The notes: generated by a model not told the origin, from the letters alone. Positions 1-37,789 are shown, counted from the first letter of the stretch. The stretch is DNA of 64,000 nt from Chinchilla lanigera (GCF_000276665.1 NW_004955470.1:1035220-1099219), one strand, 5' to 3'. A program made the numbers and translations.

Positions 1-162
1 TTCTAGCTGCCTCTCTACTTCCTTCCTTATCCACCTCTTTTTAAGTCAGTGCCCCCTAAACCTAAAACACTGTACCTCTGAGCTCTGCGAACTAGCAGCA
101 CATGATAATGTATGTCTTGGGGACCTGCATTATTTACCATAGACCCGTCTACACCCACTAGA

Positions 163-193
163 CGCGCACACACACACACACACACACACACAG
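163..193. repeat. (CA)n microsatellite
   Basis: An uninterrupted CA run after GACGCG. Confidence 0.95.
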
Positions 194-1599
194 AGTCATG
201 TATAACCCTCCTGGGTATTCCACAGGGCTGCTTGTGGAAAGGAGATAGTGCATGTGAATGGACCAAAAGTTTTAAAGTTCTATAGCCCATCAAAGGTTGT
301 TAACCTATAATTAACTTGTAAGTTTTTCAAGGGCAAGGACTGTCTTCTACTCAGAAACTTTTGCCACATACACCCCTCCTGGAATGTTATTAGTCAGAGA
401 ATGGGCACTCCTTGAATTGAAATCTAATGAACTGAAAAGTGCTTTAATATCAACTCATTTGTTAAAATACAGCATTCATAGCCACAGGCCTCTGACCCCA
501 AGGGGAGCAAGGGAGCAGCAAGGGAGCAGGAAGGCAGTTTATGCATAACAAGCTTGGAGTACCAGAATGTGTGCTCAGCAGCCATGCCTCGCTCACAGAT
601 GCAGAGCCATGGTCCTGGCTGTGCAGCCCAGAGGGTCCTTCCCCAGCCCAGATGTGTGACACCAGGAGCTTCCAAGAAGCTCTGTGGAAGGAGCCAGAAA
701 ATGGCCTCTAGTGACCCTCCAGGAGCCCCAACACATCTACGCTCAATTAATTTGTTAACTCTTCAATACATAGTTATTGATACCTACTGAGGAAATATAA
801 ACTCTGGGTAATCACAGGCAGAGCTTTAAAAATACAAACTCCAGGACACCCAGCCAAAAGACTGGTTGAACAGACTAGGGTGGAAAGTTCCAGAACTTGG
901 AACTCCTCGGGTGACTCCCAGGTGGTGCGCAGTTGGGCTGGAAGCAGTCCTCTGCTCCCTACAAGGTAAGCCTGGGCACACCTGCCTTGCAGGTACTCAG
1001 CATTCAGGCAAGTCCCAAATAATGAGAATCAGGTGTGGGGCTGTGGACAGGATATCAGCAGGGAGAGAAGGTTCCTAGATGCTGCTCCTAGCCCACTTCT
1101 TTGCTCAGGTGCCTGAAGGCCTGAGTGCAGGGGTGGCTTAGCCATACCCAAAGCCACATCCACAGAGGGGTCTCCCCTCATCTGGAAGGGGAGTGAGTGA
1201 ACCTTCACTTGGGGAACGGTGTGAGTCTCAACCACAGGGAGAAAGTACCCTGTCTGCTCTTTGGCTTACAGACAGAATTCACAGGCTTTAAGGAAGTTGA
1301 CAAAGCCCTCCAGAAATCATGCAGAGAACCCCAAAGGTCACCTACCCATGGGTCTGATGATGCTGAGGCTAGGAGTGGCCTGTGGGTCCCACATACTACC
1401 AGCTCCCTGGCCCCCATGGGCCCAAGGCCTTCTGACTAGCTTCTGGAAAAGTTGGGGCCTCAGGATGAGCAGGGAATCTACAGGAATGGTGACGTTTGTG
1501 GCAATTCCACCCCTGGAAATCCACATTGAGGAGACCCTTCCAGGGAAGGAGGTGACAGGGTTAATCTAGGGACTGGGGGGAGGCAGGGAGAAAGGCCTG

Positions 1600-2160
1600 G
1601 AAACCACACAGTGAAGCCAACCAGATTAATAGAGGAAGAGAGAGGGGGGTAGACCATTAGGAAGACAAAGAGAAAATCATGCTGGAGCAATAGAAAGGGA
1701 AATCTAATATCAACTAGGGAAAAATAAATGGAGATTAGGGCAAACAAATTAGCTTTAATGGGTTCAATGCTAATACAAGAATAACAGCCGAGCTGCGAAT
1801 GCCTTTGAGGGGAAGATGGGATAAGGAACCTGAGCAGTCATGCAGGCAATAAAGATTATGCAGGGAAGGGGAATGGCCAAAGGAGCCAGAGGAGGGGGAC
1901 CCAGGGAGGACTCGAGGTGAATGGGCAGGGGAGAGGGAGCAGGGAGAGGTCTGCCATCTTTGACAGAAAGGGGCAGGAGCAAAAAAGGGGCTGAGAGCTG
2001 GTGACAGTCTGGAAGGGGAGTCAGCATGGGGTAGAAATTAAAGAAAGCTAAGCAAATGGAAGAGTGAGGACTGAGGAATAAAAACGGAGAGCAGAGGAGA
2101 CTGGGAAGGAAAGAGAAGGAGATGGATGTAAACAAAGAGAATGGGGGAGAATGAAACTGC
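1600..2160 (+). repeat. Purine-rich stretch
   Basis: The plus strand is strongly biased to A and G (runs such as gaagagagaggggggtag). It gives long pyrimidine-coded open frames on the other strand that are not genes. Confidence 0.6.
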
Positions 2161-2424
2161 TTAGAAGAGTAGGGGAAAATATAAAAGAATTAGGATTATT
2201 CTCTGAGGAAAATCAGACAAGGAAAAAATGAGGCCCCAGTGAGATGAAAACCTGAAGATAATTCTGAGGTAGGTTTTGGGAAGTACCCATGCTTGGTAGG
2301 CGATGCGAGGGCATGGTCGCTCTCTGGGACGCTTCTGCTGTCCCTGGGTTAACACGCTGCTGCCTGTGGTGACAGGAGGGGGATGGACAGGAGCCACATG
2401 GTACAGAGCCCTCACTTTGGTGGG

Positions 2425-2625
2425 GGAGAGTCCTCACCTTGAGGCTCAGTTCTGCCCCTTTGTAAAGATGTAGCCTTGGGCAAACTACACGCACACTATC
2501 ACTGCTCCTCTCTTACCTGTAAAATGGGGCTTCTTGCCCCAGTGGCTGTCTAGAGGATTAAGTGGAAAGATGGATTTACAGTGCTTAGCTTGGCACATCA
2601 CATAATGCCATCTGTGATGATTATT
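2425..2625 (-). repeat. MIR SINE, minus strand
   Basis: It contains the MIR hallmarks in reverse: tacctgtaaaatggggc, then gaggattaagtgg, then agtgcttagcttggcac. Ancient and diverged. Confidence 0.7.
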
Positions 2626-4914
2626 CCTAAATATTGACTAACTAGGATGAGAGGCTGATGACAGAGAGCCTTTCCTCCCTTTGTCTAATCTGAAAGAAAA
2701 CTCTACTCATCCTGCACCTCCCTCCCTCTGTCCACCCAGCCCTCTCTCCTGCCTGGGGATTAAAGAACAATGCCAAGTGTTCACATTGCAGCCACACCTT
2801 GGGCTGATCCAAAGCCAGAACATCCAAAGTTCTGATCCTACTGGGAGATCCTGTTAGATTTGCCTGAACGTAAGACTATAGGAAACTGGAACTGATCCTC
2901 TCGGTTCTTTACAGAGCACGGAGGGCTTGGCAGAGGGACAGAGCCCGCAGACTAGGAGAAGCATCAACAAGAACACCACAGGTCAATAAATAACCACCTA
3001 GTCATGCGCTCCAGGAGGGGAAGGGAGAAGCTGGCATAATTTCCTGCCCCTCAAGGCATTCCGAACCATGCCTTCTCTCATCACTAAGGATTTTTAAAGA
3101 GTGAGGATAGAAAAAACCCAGGCAAGAAGAGGAGCAGATGGGGTGGGGGAACTTTGTCTCTTGCTAAGATATGAAAAATTAACTTCCAACTAGTACAGAA
3201 AAAGTCTTCCATAAACCCCCAAAGGGCAGAGACCCATGCATCTTGATCACCTTGTATTCCCAGTGCTTGGGGCAAGTGCGCTTATGGAAGGAGTGGTGGT
3301 CAAGGTGGACATGGTAATGGAGAACAGCATGCCTAGGAGGAGAGGCAGAGGGAGAGGAATGAAGTTCATTCCAAGATCATAAATTAGAAGTGAAGCAGAG
3401 GTTTCCTAATCTTTACCTAAACAGTTTCAGAGAATGAAAATAAATGAATGTATGAACCTCATCCATGCGTCAGTGCAGAAGGGCAGATTTGAAAGCTGCC
3501 TATCAGTTTAAGCTTCTGTAAAGGGCTGATAAGAGGCCACTTGGCAGGCAGGAGAAGGATGGAGGATGGTGGAGGGACTTCTTTCTTTTTCCAAGTGGTT
3601 CTTGTGCTTTGATGGCTCAGAATAACAGTCGATCTGGGAAAGCCAAACCCCCAGCTCCGTGGATCCTTCCTCTAAGACTCTGGGTTCTGATCCCTCCAGC
3701 TCTTCTCTTTACTTCCTCTGGCATTAGGGGCGGTAGCTGCTTCCTGCTTGTGTATTCCTTATTTAAAGTGCTTGGAACCAGAAGTGTTTTTGACTTCAGA
3801 CTTTATTAGATTTTGGAATAGCTGAGTGTACATAATGAGCTATCTTGCGGAGCGAACTCTAAACATGACATTCATTTATGTTTCATGGACACCACACACA
3901 CACAACCTGAAGGTAACTTTGTGTAATATTCTTAACTGTCACCCATCACACAGGTCAGATGTGGAACTTTTCATTTGTGGCCTCTTGTTGGTGCTCAGTT
4001 TCAGATTCTGGAACATTCCACATTCTGGATTTTTGACAGGGCATTCAGATTGTATCTGAATTACTTGTTTTTCTCTGATCTTCCTTTCACCCAATAATTC
4101 CTTGTATTAAAGCCCCTCTGTTGAAATCCCTAGGAATAAGTTTCTCTTTTCTGACTATGGCTTGACTGACATATTTCATACCAGAAGAAGTCTGAGGAAA
4201 GGAAATTGCAGGAGTGATCATGTCTTTATCCTGAGCTCCTTGGTAATGAGAACCAGGAACCAGATTCTGTTATATTCACTGGATCACGACAGACTTAAAA
4301 GGGCAGCACTCCCCACAATCTTGAGTCAAAAACTTCTCAGTGTGATGTCTGAGTTCTCTGGAAGAGTAGCTTTTGCCACCAACCCAGCTTGCACTGTCTC
4401 TCCTGGTTCTTTTTCTGGATATCTGTTGAAATATGCCCAACAGAGCTGTGAACCCCATGAGGGCAGAGTCTGTGTGGATCACTCCCATCATGCTCCACAG
4501 AGCCTCTACAGCCACAGTTACAAGGAAAAGGCTCCTTGGCTCAGAATTTAAAGATCCATGTTAATGACAGTGGTGTAAAGTGGTGACAGTAGCACTTATC
4601 TCACAGAATGCTCCTGAAGAGCATGCTACTACAGTCACCCATGATGCCCCTCATCAAAGTGTGAGCCCCACATGTGCTCATGCAGTTGATGCTGACACCA
4701 AAGGCGTTATGTGGCTCTGCATTCATTTCCTAGCTCCTTCTGTAGTAAGGCAAACCTCTTTTTTTCTGGGTTGTGATATCTGCAACTCTTTCTTTCAGCA
4801 ACTCATGTCTAAAATGTATGCACCTGGGGGAAACATAACCCTGTTTTAGCCAAAAATGTGTGGGGGTTCCATCGAACTTGTTACAGATCTGCTTTCTTCT
4901 CCCCTCGTCTGCCC

Positions 4915-4970
4915 AACTTCCTTCCTTTCCTTCTTTCCTTCTTTTCTTCTTTCCTTCTTTCATCCTTTCC
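4915..4970. repeat. Pyrimidine TTCC/TTCT repeat
   Basis: Imperfect tetranucleotide array of cttt/ttcc units. Confidence 0.85.
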
Positions 4971-4974
4971 AATA

Positions 4975-5430
4975 ACAAATTCAATCAGCATTTATTGGGT
5001 ATCTCCTGTGCACCAAGCATAACATTAAATATTAGGGTTTCAGGGATGAAGAAGTCATGCCCTGCCTCAAGGGGCAAACATCTATGCAGCAGGATGTAGC
5101 CAGTATATAAGCATGAACAAAGACCCAGGACAGAAGTCAGATGCTCTGATACAATTCCAAGCAAGTTTGTGTTGCTGGAACATCAAGTTCTAGGTTTAGA
5201 CAGGTAAGAAATGAGGTAGAGAGCAAAACCAGAATCAGGCCATCATGGGTATGGTCTGCCAGATTTAGTAGCTTGGATTTTACCATGACAGAAATGGTAC
5301 TATACCTCGGAGTGGTCTTTAAACATCACAGGGACCTGGCTAGACTTGGGTTTGGATATGCTATGCCCTGGCTGCATAGCAGAAGAATACACGAGGTGCA
5401 AGGTTAGATGGAGACCAAGGAGTGCAGGTG
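4975..5430 (+). repeat. Old mammalian repeat, copy 1
   Basis: It begins with a tail-like segment (agcatttattgggtatctc, tgcaccaagcat) and continues with a long body. The layout resembles copies at 14640-15440 and 31215-32550. I cannot name the family. Confidence 0.55.
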
Positions 5431-6396
5431 ACTAGTTAACTTCTACTCACCTTCCACTCAGATTATATGTCACTTTGAGAGAAATGAAATGATTGCTTTG
5501 AACTAACTTTATCTCACATCCCCAACCCATTATTCTTTAACACTATACTTGGTTGTATGCTTCTTAGCCCTTATTGCAAGTAGAAATTAAGCATTTATTT
5601 GTCCTTTACCTATTAAACATACCTATCCTGAGCTACCTCTCCGTGAACTAGAAAATCCACTAAGGTAGGGACAATTCTATGTAACCAGCTCCACCGAAGT
5701 GCTTGGTACATGGTAGATATGTGACATATATGTTGAGTGGCAATTGAATGCATGGATGTTTGAATGCTGAGGAGAGCTGGGAGGCAGGCACTGGTGTAAA
5801 TATACAGGAAGCAAGGACAGTATGGTCTGACGAGTGTTTCACATGGGGATAATGGAAGGACCTAAGCCACTGGTTAATTCATGTGGCACATATTTATTGA
5901 GTACCTCTTGGAGTCTAACACTGAACCAAATAGAAGCATTTTTGCCCTTTGGAGCTGTCAGTCTGGTGGGAGAAAACAGTCACGGTGCAAACATATAATC
6001 ATGTAAAAACTTTGGACATACAAAAGCAGTGAAATTTATCTATGATGCCTCCCCAGCTGCTCCTCACTTCCCCTTGACAATTAAACTCTTTATTTCTCTC
6101 ATTTTCAACCAAATTTCTCAAATAATGGTCATATTGATGCTGCATTTTGATGAATGCTATGCAAGAAAGGTAAAGGATATTCTGAGAGTATCTAAACAGA
6201 GCTCCAACCCACTTTGTAGGATAAAGCAAAGGTACCTACTGAAGCAATTCAGTGCTGAACTCGACAGGCTAAGAAGAGGAGACAAGAGGTCCAAGTGGAG
6301 TTAAGATCATGTGCAAAGCTCCAAAGCAGGGGACACCCTCCCCCTGCATAGTTTTGAGGGTACGCAAAAGACCAGTGACAGAGAGTGTAGCAAGAG

Positions 6397-6458
6397 GAGG
6401 CATGAGATGAGGCTGCAGGGCCCTCATCAGCAACTCAAGAGGCATGAGATGAGGCTGC
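6397..6458 (+). repeat. 20-base direct repeat
   Basis: GAGGCATGAGATGAGGCTGC occurs perfectly at 6397-6416 and 6439-6458, an offset of 42 bases. Confidence 0.9.
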
Positions 6459-8147
6459 CTCTAACCAAGAAAACACTGGAGAAGGACTCTCTTTATCACC
6501 TCAGAGATTTCCAACAAATGTAAAAGTGGAAGGAAGACTCGATGAAAGGTACCTGATGAACCCACAATGCCACCAAATGTTCAGTAAGTAGAACTGAGAG
6601 TAAGGTCCCGGAGAACAGCCTCGAGGAGTGGGAGCAGCACTGGAGTTTTACAGAAGCCTAGGGACAAAACAATATAATGTAACAAATGAGAGCTAGAAAG
6701 GAACTCTATTAAAGGTATAAGGAACAGGAGATGGCATTTCTGTGGAAACCTCTTTAAGAGAGAGGACATGGCACCCTCCACTCTCACCACCCACCCATCT
6801 CTCATGCTAAACATGAGACAGAAGAGTAAGCTGATTGTTGAATAGGAAGAGAAGACATAGGAGCAAAGAGAACAGCAAGGGTGACTGCTTCTGAAGACCT
6901 TTGGTTGAAAACAATTAGAAGAAAGAGTTTCATAGTCAAGGAAAGAATTTCTTTTTCAGGTAAGACTGAGGGAAGCAGCATAGATTAGTTTACTTGCATT
7001 TCTAGATCCGGAGAAAGGACCTAGTAGGAAATGAGAAGTAAGTAACATAAAAGATAATTTACAGAGCACATTTCCACAAGTGGTAGGAGGACGAGAAACG
7101 AATGAGAAGTGAATAAGAAATATAAGCAGCAGCTTCACCTAGCTGCTGTCTTTCTTCTCCAGTTCACCTTAGGAGGATGAATGGACGGCAGAGGCATCGG
7201 GGATGATGCAGCACATGGGGGGCAAAGCAGATGCAGGAGCTTCTTCTAAGCATGCAGCCCCTTTCCCCCTAGTTCAAGGGCCTACTGTACCCAGGTAGCT
7301 CATAACCTCATGAGTGGTGGAGTGAGCCGGTGTGTGGAGTTGGAACACCAGGATTCCATGGTGTCAGGGCATTTTCTTCAGGAGCAGTTGGAGATGGAGG
7401 CCCTGGCCTTTATTTCAGGAAGCATCAAGCCAGGGGAGGAACTGGGAGGTTGCAGAGGAGAAAAGAGACCCCCATGAGAGTGTGCTAGGGATGGCAATAA
7501 CACCATCCACACTAAGGGCATCCAAGACTGGTGAGCACTGGCAAGGCAATAGGAATAGTTGGATTTGAGGCCACCACGCCACCACTCCTGCCGCAAACAG
7601 CCCCTCCACCTCTCTCTACACCCCTGCCAAGGCTCAAGCTCATACCCACCAGACCCTTTCTGAAACTAAATCAAAAATCTCCAGATAGTTAATGAAAATT
7701 TTACAGAGCAACACGTTGAACCATTGCCACTTTAGGGCTGAGTGGTGCTACAAAGGATGAAGCAGACAGAAAAGGAGCAAAGTACTGGGGTATGGAATTT
7801 GGGGGTACCACAGCGGGAGTCCTAGGAATCCCTGTAACAACCTCCACATGTAAAGCGTTTTTTATGGCATGTGTACACTGAAACACTAAGTAAACCCCAA
7901 GTGGACAAAGATAGGGCTCCTTCCCTTGAGGAGCTCATAAAAGATTCTAAACTCATAATGCTGCTATTCAAATGCAGTCAACGCTATGACAGAGACTTGC
8001 ACAAAGGACTGTGGAGATATGAGAAAAGCACCCCTCTATTTTAAAAGTTTGATATCAGTGCATACAATGAGAGTTTTAGCTAATGGGTCTCCTTTTCCTT
8101 TACCATCCCTACTCCTCAGGCGTTCTAAGGGGTGAAAAACTTATCAA

Positions 8148-8205
8148 AGCAAGTTGCCCATGCTGGACATCTTGCCATCCTCCTGCTTCAGCCTCCCAGA
8201 GTGTT
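8148..8205 (-). repeat. B1 SINE fragment, minus strand
   Basis: Short 7SL-like segment (ttgcccatgctggac, cctcctgcttcagcctccc). Confidence 0.6.
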
Positions 8206-9183
8206 AAGAAATAATATTCTTACAGGTTTCACCACCTTTACCATAGGATAAGTCCTCTCTGACCCAGGAAAGCTGGCATTTCCCTGCCTGAGTACCTTGC
8301 ATCCAGGAACCTTCTTGTATCCAGCCAAGTGGTCTTTCTTCTTCCTACATGCCCACTCCTCCCACCCACAATGCTCCAGACGTGCAGAGGGCCTTCGCTT
8401 ACGAAGCTTCAAACCTCTTCCTGGCTCACACCTTCACCCCAACCTGCCTCTCGCCCAGCCAGGGGGCTCCTACTCATTGCTGGCTTCCGACCTCAAGGCC
8501 CACCAGCCCGCAGAGCAGCACAGAAAGGGGCTCAGCGCAGAGGTTGCCAGGCCCTCCCCAGGGCAGGAAGGAAGGCTGCACCCACCTCTGGGCGTTTGGT
8601 GGTGACTCACTGAGGAGAGTGAACTCCCCCACACCGGACGCAGGGAAGACAAAAGTCCTTCCATTACAGGGACTTACTTCAAAGCCTCAAACCATAGGCA
8701 ACCAGCAGCTCTTTCCAAATTCCCCTTCCTGCCTGTCCTACAGCCACAGTAAATGTCAAATTCGTCAAAGCACCAAGACCTTAAGCATGGAGTTTTTCCT
8801 CTACGTTCTATGAAAACATTTTCATTTGGTTTCCTCCAAGTCATTCCTCCCTGCAGTTTCCCTCTGAGGATTTAAGGGCCCCCCAAGCACCTAGACTGAT
8901 CTCTTTCAAGGGACTTCATGCAATAATTCCCAATTTATCTAGCTGCATCCCCTAAAAGCTTTTAAAAGTTCCTTGAAGCCCAATATTCTTGTCTTGCGCA
9001 AGGTTGTGTTCCCAGCCCTTTGTAATTGAGTCATCATGGATGCTTGGTTAATATGTGCTGAGTTGAAAAGAAGTGAAAATCAAACTACAGAAATAGTATT
9101 CTTACAAGAAGGTGGAGGGAGGAAGGGAATACGAGGAGTTGTTCTCTTGCATTTTTTTTTAACCAGCCGTTGACTACCTAAAC

Positions 9184-9366
9184 CAGTGTTTCTCAGTGTG
9201 TGCTCCCGGCCTAACAGAATTTTCACCATCTGGAAACTTCTTAGAAACACGGATTCTTGGTTCCATCCAAGAAGTATTGGTTCAGAAACTCAAGGCATTG
9301 AGTTCAGTGATTTCAAACAAATCAGATCTCTCAAGTGTTTCCAACACATGCCCAAGTTTGAGAACA
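9184..9366 (+). mobile_element. MER20 (hAT-Charlie DNA transposon)
   Basis: It begins cagtgtttctcagtgtgtg, has the internal ccatctggaaacttcttag, ggttcagaaactc and ends agtttgagaacaag, following MER20 in order. Nonautonomous and ancient. Confidence 0.7.
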
Positions 9367-12124
9367 AGTGCCATAGTCCTATAGCCAAGCTCAGGTCATA
9401 ACATGCAGCCACATGAATATTAAAAATCAAGAAAACTTTACATTCATATCGAGATTTTCAGCTAACCATGCATGTCATCTTCACCCGCATCTTCTTACAG
9501 GTCAGTAGCAGGTGTAACCAGAAATTTGTTAAGCTCCATTCAGTAGCTACAAATCTTATGGTTGAAAAAAAAGCAAAACAAAACAAAACAAATAAAACCA
9601 CTTTCTCAAATGATAAGATTAAATCAAGTAGAGACAAAGGAGAAACCTATAAAATAAAGCCCCAGAGAACTCACAGTTCAGGGGCCAGAGATGGGACCAC
9701 AAAGACATTGGAGATGTGGTAATAACCTTCAGGAGGGTTCCTGAAGGATTGAGTACCTAAGGATATCAAGGAGTCCTTCCTCACAATTAAGGCAGTAGCC
9801 TGTACATCTTGCATTGGAGAAATAGGGCAATAGGATAGTTCCCCCACCAAAGGAAAAATATTCAACTCATGCCCCCAAGAAGTTGTATTTTTTTAAACTG
9901 CTAAAGGGAAGAACCCCCAACTACAAGATCCCTTGCTTTCAAATAGAGATTATCTTATAAACACCTAGGCTGGGTGGACACAGCAGCAAAATTTCTGGGA
10001 AATGGGAACAAAATTGCACCCTAAAGGTCTTGCCTGCATGTGGGTAGCTGTTTGGCACCCTCTGATGTTCAGTATTTGGATGAAAAAGAGCTGAGAAGAT
10101 GCATGCTGGTAAGTGGTGCATTCCACAAATGGTAGTGTAGTCAGTGAAGGGGACAGGGGAACAGGCTCACGCGTGGAGAGGGGTCACTTAGCTGCCATCT
10201 GGAATATGATGAAAGCCCCTCAGACAACACCAGCTCCGGTGGAAAAGCGTTCAGTGGGACCTGGAATGTGAAGCTGTACCCAAGTTCACCCAGTGGCCTC
10301 CACCAGGACGATGGACCGTCATGTCCCTCATGCTGGATGTTTAGCCAGCGGGTATTTCTTCCTGCCTTTCTGCCCAGGGCAGAAGCTTATAGGCCTTTTT
10401 TGTTTTTAAGGGAAATTGACTGTTCTGCAGAAGACAGCTTGGGCCCCTGAGGAGACGTTTCGAGGCAGATCTGAATGTGCTAAGTCAGTGGGGGATAATG
10501 GGCACTGTGTGCCCAGCAAAGCCACTTCCCACGCTCGGCCATAAATAGTCTTAACTGGCTCACATGGAAAACCTGTGTGACACTTCCTTCCCCCCTGCTG
10601 CTCCCTCTCACTTCCATCCCCCACCGACCCAGGGTTCTGATCACCTCCCAGCCAGCTCCCCCAAATTACTGCCCTGGTGTGAAAAAACACTTTTCATACC
10701 TAAGCCACAGCACCTTCAGCACACGTGTGCAGGGCCAACCCCGTGCTTCCAAGGCCAGCTCTGGCCACAAAATAAGGGCTCCCTCCAGAAACTGCACTGA
10801 GCTGAGCCCTTAATGTTGGTTAGGTCCTGACGCCTCATATAAGTCATTCAAATCATATAAATCAAGTCACCCAAAGTCTCCACATGTAGTTCTTCAGTGG
10901 GAAAATAAAGATCTTTGTCCTGAAATTAGCCTGACATAGTTCCAGCGATTTTATAGAGCTGAGTATGTTAATCTCATAGATACTTTCCCCCTTACCTTGA
11001 AGCCTGCACATATGCTGTTCCCCTGCCTGGAAGTTTCCCACCTGTCCTCTCTTGGCTAGCACCTCTTTGCCTTCAGTCTCAATTTAGACACTTCCAGGAA
11101 CCCTTCTATGGGTCCCTGACCGGGTCCACATCCCCTCTCCAGATTCCCATAACCCTCTATGTGCCCCAGAAGAGGTCTTGAGAGGTGTGCATTGACTGCT
11201 TTCTGGGCTGGGCTCTTACTGTCATAAACTCTGTGAGACCAGAACAGATATCCAGTCTTATCCAATCTGCCTTTTTCACCTCAGCATCTGTCTAACCTGC
11301 TCCAGTGCCTGTCATACACTAGACACTCAGTAAATAAGGGTCTGACTAGATGTATGAAACACAGACTGGGGCCAGAGGGCAGAGGCCAAGTTGGAAACAC
11401 AGCTAAAACTTGGCTTATTTCATGGCTTGTCTGTGTGCTGTACAATTTGCCTACAGTGTGAGGTAGCAGTCCTGGTACCCCCTTGGGTACATCCTGGTGA
11501 GGTCTCTGCTCATTGTTTGCAGGGTTCTGATTGTTAGAGGAGAACAAAACCTTCGGGGTCACTCAGGTGGGACACCCCCAGACAGGTTCTGTTCTACTCT
11601 GAGCCAGCTTAGCCAGAGGAGCTCTGCTTCTATTCTTCTGTGTTTCTGATTATGTTTTAGAATCTGCCTTGGGTTTAAGAGAAGAAAGACAGATGGGAAA
11701 ACTCTGATTTCACCCTGTGCCCTCATTTTACAGAAAAGGAAAGGAATCCCAGGACAGAGACGGGATTTCTTCCCCAAGGCCACCTGGCTGAGTATCAGTG
11801 TAGAAGGACTCTGAGTCCTCCCCTTTTACATGCTTTTTCAGAGGGAGGAAGAAGATGGGGGTTGATATTTGGGGTGAAAGGCTGAGGGTCTGACTCAGAC
11901 TCAGTCTTCCCTGATCATGATGTACCCATCTGCAGCCATCATATAGTTGGGGGATATAAGGTCTCCCTACCATCCATGCCACAATCCCAAGGAAGTGAGA
12001 AGCACCTGCTCAAGAGCTCACAGTCATGGCCACACACACACACAGCACCCACACTCATGGCTACTTCTCACCCAATCTCCCTGCTTGGCGCTGACAGCTG
12101 TCCCTGGGAATATTGTCATTTTAG

Positions 12125-36311
<24,187 letters not shown>

Positions 36312-36393
36312 TTGCTATGGGGATGCTGGGAGTGACCAGGCAACAGGAGGACTCAGCCTGGGACAGGCTCCAGAGAGTCATACAAAGGAATCT

Positions 36394-36402
36394 TTATTTA
36401 TT
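36394..36402 (+). promoter_or_regulatory. AU-rich element nonamer in the PAX8 3' UTR
   Basis: TTATTTATT is the full AU-rich destabilising nonamer, 83 bases after the stop. It could control PAX8 mRNA half-life. One copy alone is modest evidence. On the minus strand the same bases form overlapping AATAAA hexamers. Confidence 0.4.
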
Positions 36403-37400
36403 ACATGAAAAATAACCACAATTCCAGCATCGCGGCTCACTCCCTGTGTGGCTAATTTAATGAATTATGAAAGACAGGATGACCTTGGAGAAGGCCAAAA
36501 TGTCTTCCAAGACTCCTTGAAGAGGGACAGGAGTCCCAGGGGAAGCGAATCACTCCATTCCAAAAGTGACAGAAGTGGAGGAGAAACGTGCCTGGGCTGA
36601 TTCCCACCCAAAGAGAGAAGAGGAAGCCATGAGGAGCTGGAGGGAGGTGACAGATGGGGCCTGCTTGGCCCAAGGGTACACAAGGACCACTTGCGTGGCT
36701 CTGCCATCCACTCGACTCCAGCAGTTGTGCTCTGTACGCAGGTCCTTCCGGCCCACGGGGCACAGCCTGTGGCAAGGCTCTCCCCGTCGGCCATCCTGAG
36801 AATCACCTCCTTCGGTCTCCTGCCATCTGCTGTCCAGCTCGCTTGGCTCTTCCTACACTTTCCTTCCGAGCATGGGCTGAAGGCTGGGCGAGTAGACCAG
36901 AATTCCACCAGCTGACCTCCCTTTCCCTGCTGCTGTCAGTGTACAAGTACCACCCCAGCTGCTCCTACAGCGGCTCAGCTCTTGGGCAGCTGCCATCAGC
37001 CAGAAAGCAACTGGAGACAGACACCCCAAAGGGCCCTGGCCCCTGGGGGTGAGGTGCAGCTCCGCCCAGGGCAGGCGCAGGCACAAAGGCAGAGAGAGAC
37101 CCAATCCCTTCCCAACAGCTCCTGCCAAGCCGAGGGTCTCCTGCACTCCGGCCCACGCAGACACCAAGGAGACCCCGAAGCACCCCCTGAAGCCAGCAAG
37201 GAGGGTCCCTGTCTGGCCCCCGCAGTTCCTGCCCACAACATCTGACTGTAAATACTGTAAATGAAGTTCTATTTGGGCCGAGCTTCCCTCTTTCCACCCC
37301 CTCCTTTGGCCTCTGAGTGAATTGTCTCCCCACCATGTTGGGCTTCTCTCCTTGACGCTTCTTTCTTTTTTAAGGACAACCCACCATTACCACATGACTC

Positions 37401-37406
37401 AATAAA
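37401..37406 (+). terminator. PAX8 poly(A) signal, proximal
   Basis: AATAAA, followed about 30-60 bases later by G/T-rich sequence (37437-37465), as expected for a cleavage site. It is 1.09 kb after the stop codon. Confidence 0.7.
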
Positions 37407-37789
37407 CCATTGCTCTTCTTCTTAGGCTTTGCGTTCGGCTGGGGTAGGGGGCCTTTGGGGTTGGCTGATAAGCTCACTTTGGGGCTGTGGGTTGGGAAGG
37501 ACTATCTAACGTCCCTGCACCCTGATTTAGCATTCTCCCACCAATCCGGATGTACTATGCTGAGTAAATCAGTTCTTCTGAGGGTTGAGTTCTACTCTTG
37601 AGTAAATGGGAGGATCCAACAAGCTCGTGGCATGGTTCAGGTCAGTCATGTGCTCCTCACAGGCAGCTGCTGTGGGTATCAACAGGAAGCCAGAGAATCA
37701 GCAGAGAAGCTGTCATAATCATCTCCATGGGCCCCATGGTGACGCAGTAAGGAAGGGAGAACCCTGTGCTCGCCTGTGTGCCAGGCACA

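Larger units (their letters stand above)
1..12124 (+). other. PAX8: PAX8 intron 2 (3' part), noncoding
   Basis: Sequence upstream of the paired-box exon. It contains a CA repeat (163-193), a MIR copy (about 2425-2625), a purine-rich stretch (about 1600-2160), a pyrimidine TTCC/TTCT run (4915-4970), an old long repeat (about 4975-5430), a 20-base direct repeat (6397/6439), a B1 fragment (about 8148-8205) and a MER20 copy (9184-9366). No exon with a PAX8 start, no CpG island and no other gene is visible. Open frames here are short and show no domain. Confidence 0.75.
36312..37425 (+). other. PAX8: PAX8 3' UTR (proximal form)
   Basis: About 1.1 kb from the stop to just past the AATAAA at 37401. 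It is unspliced as far as I can see and has no coding signal. The right end is an estimate from the poly(A) signal. A longer form to the AATAAA at 39720 is possible. Confidence 0.7.

Noticed and set aside
554..790. Possible upstream PAX8 coding exon in intron 2
   Set aside because: An ATG near 583 (atgcctcgctc) starts like the expected exon, but the next codons do not read MPHNSIRS and no donor follows in the right place.
8349..8813. 154-codon open frame on the plus strand in PAX8 intron 2
   Set aside because: Low-complexity Pro/Ser/Thr translation with several overlapping frames of similar length, and no recognised domain.
36393..36402. Overlapping AATAAA hexamers on the minus strand
   Set aside because: No minus-strand gene ends here. 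The bases are better explained as the AU-rich element of PAX8.
36938..36975. TGTCAG followed by an open stretch that might be an extra PAX8 exon
   Set aside because: It lies after the stop in the 3' UTR. There is no in-frame continuation and no donor.
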